From assembly GCF_000208745.1 (NCBI RefSeq), contig NC_030851.1:32825833-32889832 (forward strand): a stretch of DNA of 64,000 bases, read 5' to 3'. Shown one piece after another: positions 52,881 to 64,000 of this stretch. Every line of letters begins with the position of its first letter. Position 1 is the first letter of the stretch. Made by a program: the position numbers and the translations under genes. The notes beneath the pieces are model-generated. The model saw nothing but the letters and a program-made list of their open reading frames with translations, was not told the origin of the DNA and made no database searches. This DNA comes from Theobroma cacao. Lineage: Eukaryota > Streptophyta > Magnoliopsida > Malvales > Malvaceae.

Positions 52881-54459
52881 TAATAAGTCAATCAAAATAT
52901 GTTATTTGACCAAATAAATATCATATATTTTCTTTGATTGATAACTATGATACGCACATGACAGACACATGACATAATCTCATTCATTAATAAAAATTAA
53001 AAGGTTTCATTTTTCTTTTTTTTTCACAAACTATTAAAATTAGATGTTTGAAAAATTAAAAAACAAAAATTCTTTAAAAAAGAAAAAAGAAAATTTTAAA
53101 ATATATATTTTATTTGTTTAAATAAAAACTCAAAATTTTAAAAAGAATATATTTTCTTTTTTTGGCCTTTTCTTCTCTATGCTCTCTTTTCTCTTATTTC
53201 TCCTAATCCTCAATGATCGAATTCGACCATTTTTCGATTGGATAAGGTCAGACGAGACTGGATCTGGGGTCAAAATTGTCAAAACAACCTTAAATCAAGT
53301 TGAAACTTGAGGTCATTTTGGCCATTTCGACATCAAATCCAACATCGTCCAGTCGGATAATGATCAAATTCGACCATCAGGTGAGGTGTCGCGAGAGAAA
53401 CGAGAAAGGGGAGGAGAGAGAAAAGAAAAAGAAAGGAAATAGGAGAATTTTTTTTAAGAAATAAAATTTATATTTTTAAACTTTTTTTTTGAAAAAAAAT
53501 TTCTAAACGTAAAGATTAATTTTTTTTTTTTTAGTGAATGAGGTTATGCTATGTACTTGTTTGATCCACAAAGTGAAACGGCAATTGTTTGATAGCATGG
53601 TGCATACTGATTGTCTTAATGACCCAATATTTTTATAACGATGATAGATATTGAGTGACATTGCTAGGCAGAATATAAGTTTGGGTGCCAAATTGAATGT
53701 TTTATTTTACGAGATTTCACATTAAATATTTTTCTATAATATAAGAGCAAAATATGACCTTATCATCATAAGTATTAATTATTTCCTTGAAAAGGATTCT
53801 CCTTTCAACTCTTTGATTCTCATTACAACCTTTTACAAAAGTAACGATCATTGGTCCACAATCCAAATCATTCCGGCATGATTCAATAACATTATCACCA
53901 ACAATTTTATAAGGATTATAAAAAAACCAACGGCCTCCCAACAGAAGCCACCTACCTCTAAGTTTGTCTCTATGCTAAATTAAATAGTATCCATAATTAT
54001 AAAATAATAATAATAATAATAATAATACTAAGAGACAAAGGAAAAGTGCAACACTCCAACATTCATTCATGGAGGTTGACCAAATTGCCCCTACCACGAC
54101 AATTCCGAAGATGGGAATTTCTCAAGAATCAAATGTGAACCACTTACACTGTGTGAGAGCGACCAATGTAAAAATAGTCCAGTCCTTAAGGGGTTTGAGT
54201 ACCCATAGGCCGAGGGTTCATTATCTGCCAAGAGCTCACAGTTTGAAGCTACACCACACTTCCTCGATCGAATTTTATCCATTTTGTCTTAGATCTTAAA
54301 TGAAAAGCTAGTCCCCTTCCAGGTAATCCATTTGCTTCAGTGGCTCTGCTGCTGTCATTCACTCCTTTGCACTCTGCCACTGCCACATTTTTTTTGTACA
54401 TAAAAAAATATATATTGCCTTTCCCCAACACGAAAAGGCTCTGACGAACTTACACATAA
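52881..54459. other. Intergenic upstream of GGT
   Basis: AT-rich sequence with an ATA microsatellite at about 54001-54027. The right part must carry the GGT promoter. Short open frames on both strands around 54069-54430 lack support. Confidence 0.4.
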
Positions 54460-55105
54460 AATCTCTGCGTGACCCTTGCTCTGCGGCGCCTTGGAATATC
54501 TGTGTCAACTACGCTCAGCCCACGGGTTAGCCTCGTTTAAGGAGTCTTTCCAGTTTCCAGTTGAGTTCACGGGTAAGCTGATTGAATTTTCTGTGATTCA
54601 TGAGTGATCAAGTTTGGGTTCTGATTTTTACCTGATCCGTTTGCGGATCCCTGCTTTGTTTTTAAGTTAGCTAAATGATTTTTTAGATTGAGATCATTGG
54701 TTCATTGACTGTTTTTATTTCCTAAACGTATTTCTCTGCCTGGCTTTTCGCGTCGTGTGGTTTGGCTTCTTACATAGTGACACTTGCATTGATGGCAATT
54801 AACTCTCTTTAAATTTGTGATTTCCTTTTAAATTTTTTCGTTAACGCATGGATATGTACGGATGAGCTTTAGAGCCAATTTTACGATTTAGGATTAGAGT
54901 GATTTTTTATATGTATCTGATTGTTAAAATATCTAACGGTCAAATTATATTGGTTGACAGTAATTCTCATGTTGAAGCTGGAAAACAAAGTAATTACTTA
55001 CAAACAAAATCAAAATGTTAAATTCGACTTATTTTTTGCGGTGTTCGTACAGATTGAGTACTGAGCCTATAGGTTGATAAGTTTAAGGAAGGAACTTGTT
55101 CCACC
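54460..55105 (+). promoter_or_regulatory. GGT 5' leader with an intron
   Basis: A non-coding first exon is proposed to end at 54572 with the donor GTAAGC at 54573. The intron ends with a T-rich stretch and TACAG at 55052, leaving a 53-nt leader before the ATG at 55106. Long leader introns are common in highly expressed plant genes. The transcription start is not visible. Confidence 0.5.
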
Positions 55106-59850
<4,745 letters not shown>

Positions 59851-60932
59851 AGGACGCTTTAAATTCCTTGAAACTGTATTATATTAATTGGCCATTGCAA
59901 GCCACTCTATACATGCGCAAACTTTAATCATTTTCTCCTTTTACTTGAGCTATAAACTTCATGCCATTGAAGATTATTCCTGCTTCTTCTTTTTTTTTTT
60001 TTTTTGTTCTCTTTCTTCCTAATAACATCCCTTGAATATACAGTACTAATCTTTGAACCTCGGCCTCATTGCGCCTTTAATATTGTCGTAAACTCATAAT
60101 AGAGTTGAGTACAGTTCTAGCTGATTTATGAACAAATGTTGGAGCAAAATGTAGAAATTAATCTATAAAAGGTACAAATTTCTTAAAGCAAGCTGAACAT
60201 CAAAAGCCAAAACAAAAACTCAAAAATCATAAATGGATATTTTTATAATTTTAATATTTTTCTTATTTAATTAGGAATTCTACATATAAATTATAAATAT
60301 AATAAAAAAAAATTATTTAATTTACTTGTATTAGGACTTTAAGATGGTCATGTTCTAATTAGGAATAGAACATTTATTTTATTTGAATCAATTGTTAATT
60401 ATTCTAGTTATGGTAGACAATCAAAAATATAATTTTATTAGAGTTTGAGCCTATAACATTATAAAAAGTACCTTTAAACTTAATTTTTTAAAATTATGAA
60501 ATAATATTTTACATTTTTTTTTTCAATTTGAGTTTAAGTTTTTACGTTTGAAATTTGATTATTAGCTTTAAAGGCTTAATCGGGTACTAGTTTTTATTTT
60601 TATGATACCTCACTGTGTAACAAATGCTATAATTCCAATGTGAACTCTTACCTGTCTGCCTAACAGGATTTGCCAGAAAGGCATGACCATGCAAATTCAC
60701 GATTCTGAGTAAAATCTCGTTCCCAACCTGCGCCAAACTAATTGCAGTACTGAGTACTCTTTGCTAATAGAAGTAGGAGGTCCACAGCGCTGCTGTACCC
60801 ATCAGTATGAATAACGTGCATCTAAATGGAAGAAATGGTACCATAGAGCTCCCAACCAAATGAAGCAGAGCAGTTGTTTTGACATATCCGTCGTAGGAGT
60901 TGGAGTATTTGTCTCAGTAGCATCAGACACCA
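59851..60932. other. GGT 3' flank and intergenic DNA
   Basis: 3' untranslated sequence and AT-rich DNA, with a T run at about 59990-60005. No gene seen. Confidence 0.45.
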
Positions 60933-61184
60933 CTAATCAGTCCCTTGCTGAACAAAAAGAAAAGAAAGAGTAGATTTCTTTTGAGTTCCCTTTACAGAAC
61001 CAGCTGTGAAACTCTTTGTTTTCCGGTTGCCGCTGACACTTACAAAAAGAATCTGAATTATGGGTTTTTCTCCCTTAATCAGAAGCACCAGAAATCCAGG
61101 ATCATCCTTTAGAATGACACATGCTGCGGTAACATATGCGTCATAGAGCTTGGTCCCGAAAGGTACCTGGAGCCATGGACGAGT
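60933..61184 (-). other. Unassigned minus-strand open frame with a splice-like acceptor
   Basis: After a CCAATTGCAG acceptor-like site (ending at 61185) the minus strand reads TRPWLQVPFGTKLYDAYVTA, then ACVILKDDPGFLVLLIKGEK, and stays open to a stop at 60933. The composition looks more like protein than the neighbouring random frames. I do not recognise a family, and no upstream exon could be joined with confidence. It may be a gene remnant or chance. Confidence 0.25.
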
Positions 61185-63146
61185 CTGCAATTGGCAAATT
61201 AATGTTTTGTTTTAAAGTGACCGCCCGCCCCTGTCATATGTTTGAATGTTTTGATTGTACATTTGGTGTGCATACGGCTACCTCTGGCATGTGTAAGGCG
61301 GTGACTGGTGATCTCTCAGAAGCTAAATTTTGTACATTTTTGTCACTTTCGATTCCTCCCGGCGATCTGCCCGAAGAGTCGCATACGAGTTTATCCAAGC
61401 AAATCACCACCAAGCGGATTTGTTTAGCTGACGCTTGGTTGACGTCAAGCCATGTTGCTTTTGACATTTCACCAACAAAAACAAAATTTACTGTGTTGGA
61501 GTTTCATGCAAGAGTTGCTTTTGACTGTGAACTAAATACTACTGTTCTTTTATCCAATGTTAGCATTTGTCAGGCTTGTAACTAAATTTTTCTCAATTTG
61601 GTTTTATATATACAAGAATGTAAAAAGCTTAATATCAATATGACATCGTTTTAATGGACCAAGGTAAAAAAAAGAAAAAAATTTTAATTAAATGACATTT
61701 GTCAGGAGATTCAACTAAAAAAAATTGAAAAATTTTATTTATAGATATATATATATATATATATCAACGTAAAAGATTTGGCTCCAAATCCAATATTCTT
61801 TCTGGACAACTGGTTTTAGTATTCTTTAATTTTTCTTTTAGTAACCAAATCCGGACAATTGATTTGATTCAATATATTAATTAATTACTGATTAGAAACT
61901 GCATGTTTCAGCCACCGGGGGATTTCACTGTGGACTAAATAGTAGTATGCATGCACCATCAAGCTCTTACTTTGTCTTCACTGCAGACATGATCTTACCA
62001 TGATTTTCCTTTTTATCTTCTTTCTCTTAAGGGATAAAATTGGACCTTGAATTTGAGTTTTCCCAGAACTAAATGGAGTACCCTCTTTATATTTCTATTT
62101 CCATCAGAAAGGCTTTTTGGCAATTAAAATCAAAAATTAAATCAGTTTTTTTATTCGAAATGCAAGAGAATAATGAGTATAATAATAAATTAATTAAGTG
62201 AGGATTAATACTCAAATATATATATATATAGTATAAATATTAACAAAATCCCTAAATTGAAAGAAAGTGTAAAAGATTAGTTAAGCTCAATATAACTTTC
62301 ATTAGGCTTGATTGATCATACAAAGCGTTCTTGTTTGGAGTTTTGTTTGTCTCAAGCAAAAGGAAAAGAAAAAAAGCCTCCTTTTGAAAAAGCCTCGTTA
62401 AAAAAAGGCTTTTGCTCTGGTTTTATTTAACAAGAAAGGAAATATTACAAGCAACGAGGAGAAAACTGGAAAGTAGGCGTTGAAAATTTGAAGAAAGAAA
62501 AATGTCAAATAAAAGCAAAAAACTGATGAAAAGAACAATAAGCAGGGAAATTGTTGGTGATCCCAAAATTTTGGCGCCAAAATCCAAGTCAATATCACAA
62601 TCCCATTTATTATTATTATTCACTTGAAAGCTGCCCGTAGTTTCACGGGCAAGTTCTAGTCGGGGTTAGTCTTTTTCTTTTCTCTCTCTTTGCTTATGTC
62701 ACGAGTTTCCTCGGGTTCTCTTTTTATCGCTGTCCCTGATTGGTATAAACACAACATTCAACGTTGCCTACTTCCGATTACTTCTTTCTTTCAATTAATG
62801 AGCATTATTATTATTATTATTTATTTTATTTAAAGCCCTTTGCATTTTAGCTGCTACATTTCTCTCTCTCTCTCATGTTCCTTCCAGGCCCCCTCTCTCT
62901 TTCTTGCTAAACCATAACCTCCTCCTTTCCAACACTTTCCTTCTGCTTTCCCTTTGATTCCCTTTGATTCTCTCTACAAAGGGAAAGGAAAAGTGGAGGG
63001 GGAAACCAAACCAACAGAAAAAAAAAAGAAAAGAAAGGAAAAGCCCATCTTTATTCTTTCTTCTTTCTTCTTTATTCCCTTGGTCCTTCCTAGTTAGCTA
63101 GCTATAATAATAGTTGAAAGGTTTGGTTTGGTTTTGATCCAAGGAT
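61185..63146. other. Intergenic and promoter of the SMR6-like gene
   Basis: Includes TA microsatellites (about 61745-61764 and 62218-62230), a TTA repeat (about 62805-62822) and a CT-rich tract (62860-62875) typical of plant core promoters or leaders near the downstream gene. One plus-strand open frame at 61136-61585 has no recognisable domain. Confidence 0.45.
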
Positions 63147-63479
63147 ATGGGGGTTTCAGGGAAGCCTCAAGTGGATGGGGGGTTAGAGTCCGAAGGCAAA
63201 AAATGGGTTATTGCTGGGATTTCTTTACGAGCTCCGTTGAAGCCTATCTACACAAATCCAGTGGAGAAAGATAAAGAAATTAGTGGCGAAACAGACGAAT
63301 GTTCGACGACTCCAACAGGGGAAGAAGCTAGAATTCCTACGATATTGACATGTCCACCTGCTCCAAGGAAGCGAAAGCCTTCTTTGAAGTGTAACTATGG
63401 AAGTGTTAGAGAGTTCTTTANNNNNNNNNNNNNNNNNNNNNNNNNNNGGGGGGGGGGGGGGGGGGGGGGGAAGGCTTAA
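63147..63479 (+). CDS. SMR6: SMR6-like cyclin-dependent kinase inhibitor (interrupted by gap)
   Basis: Single-exon frame starting [13 protein letters not shown]. It carries two SIAMESE-family signatures, [12 protein letters not shown] and [11 protein letters not shown], then SVREFF just before a run of 27 unknown bases. SIAMESE-RELATED proteins are small plant CDK inhibitors that bind CDK-cyclin complexes and push cells from division to endoreduplication. In this subfamily REFF is normally followed by PPDLE and a short C-terminal tail. That part falls in the gap and the following G run. The last codons after the G run read Lys-Ala-stop, which could be the true end, but the number of residues in between is unknown. 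SMR6 is the closest member I recall. Confidence 0.85.
   Translation: MGVSGKPQVDGGLESEGKKWVIAGISLRAPLKPIYTNPVEKDKEISGETDECSTTPTGEEARIPTILTCPPAPRKRKPSLKCNYGSVREFFXXXXXXXXXXGGGGGGGKA
63421..63447. other. Assembly gap (27 N)
   Basis: Run of N inside the coding region of the CDK-inhibitor gene. Confidence 0.99.
63448..63470. other. Poly-G run, probable sequencing artefact
   Basis: Twenty-three consecutive G directly after the N gap and inside a coding region. If real it would encode a glycine run not expected in this family. Confidence 0.8.
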
Positions 63480-64000
63480 CCCCTTAAGCTTATGCATCCC
63501 CTTTTATCATCTCCTTATTATTTCTTTCTTTCTTTCTTTTTTTTTGTACGCTTACTTTCTTTTCTTCTGCTTTAGGTTATTCTGTAGCGAGTAGAAGTTT
63601 ATGTACAGGGGAATTCATAAATAAATAAGATGGATATTTAACTTCTTCATGTCATGAGCTTCTTTGAGATGCGTTTTTGCGCTTCACCTAACTACCTTCT
63701 TAATGTGGTAAAATGCGGTGGTAGCTTTTCTTTTTCCCTTTGTATATCTGTAGTATTTCTTTCTAGCTTCTATGTTAAATCCGTATAGCACCCAGAACTG
63801 TAATAAAATTAAAGCATCCATTTGTTAGTTAAGTAATGGTGAGGATCTGGGTTTTCTTTCAGTTTGCACTTTGATCTTTCTTTTCCTTCCTGTTGTTGCT
63901 GCTGCTCTCTTTTGTTTGAAACAATAGATCAGTACTATTCATGTTCATGCTTGGGAGTGACACATGCAAGTCAACATCTAGCTAAGGTTGCCAAAAGTTG
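63480..64000. other. 3' flank of the SMR6-like gene
   Basis: Untranslated and intergenic sequence. An AATAAA-type context (ataaataaataag) occurs near 63618. No further gene seen before the window ends. Confidence 0.45.

Noticed and set aside
54069..54431. Short frames on both strands upstream of GGT
   Set aside because: They lie in the promoter/leader region, carry no motif and have no splice support.
61136..61585. 149-codon plus-strand open frame
   Set aside because: No domain, no splice or promoter support, and it overlaps a better-looking minus-strand frame at its left end.

Overview
The window is nuclear DNA of a flowering plant, almost certainly a eudicot. Genes are split by GT-AG introns, the intergenic DNA is AT-rich, and there are plant Ty1/copia, Ty3/gypsy and LINE elements, a plant mobile domain pseudogene and foldback elements. 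I cannot fix the species. Eight protein-coding genes could be rebuilt exon by exon or in part. Six complete models close with consistent intron phases at lengths usual for their families.

Layout, left to right. (1) 628-1623 (+): last three exons of a TAA1/TAR-type tryptophan aminotransferase (auxin synthesis). (2) 3349-7212 (-): mu subunit of the AP-1 clathrin adaptor, 11 exons, 428 aa. (3) 8128-11645 (-): LYK3-type LysM receptor kinase, 9 exons, 607 aa. (4) 13743-21920 (-): POOR HOMOLOGOUS SYNAPSIS 1 (PHS1), 8 exons, 301 aa. Its last intron holds a whole old Ty1/copia element (14044-19177) with LTRs, primer site, polypurine tract and a perfect AATGG target duplication. (5) 22-34 kb: transposon-rich block with a decayed minus-strand LINE, a gypsy integrase remnant, a plant mobile domain pseudogene and a decayed plus-strand LINE with a poly(A) tail. 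(6) 34115-38408 (+): TrpD-like (anthranilate phosphoribosyltransferase-like) protein, 10 exons, 591 aa. (7) 39126-42733 (-): plastid-type ribose-phosphate pyrophosphokinase PRS3, 7 exons, 404 aa. (8) 43-54 kb: gene-poor, with foldback elements, a copia remnant fused to a gypsy gag/LTR remnant, a small secreted-peptide gene cut by that LTR, and a diverged tandem repeat. (9) 55106-59850 (+): glutamate:glyoxylate aminotransferase (GGT), 13 exons, 481 aa, ending in the peroxisomal signal SRM. (10) 63147-63479 (+): SMR6-like CDK inhibitor, broken by an assembly gap and a poly-G run.

The genes are not an operon. As I recall the Arabidopsis map, TAA1, the TrpD-like gene and GGT2 are direct neighbours there (At1g70560-70580), and PRS3, PHS1 and an AP-1 mu gene lie together elsewhere (At1g10700-10730). 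Here the two sets are interleaved, which suggests an older arrangement later split by duplication and gene loss.

The most notable observations are the PHS1 last exon (59 nt) separated from the rest of the gene by the copia element, the secreted-peptide gene whose present stop codon is formed by the edge of an LTR, and the copia/gypsy chimera next to it.
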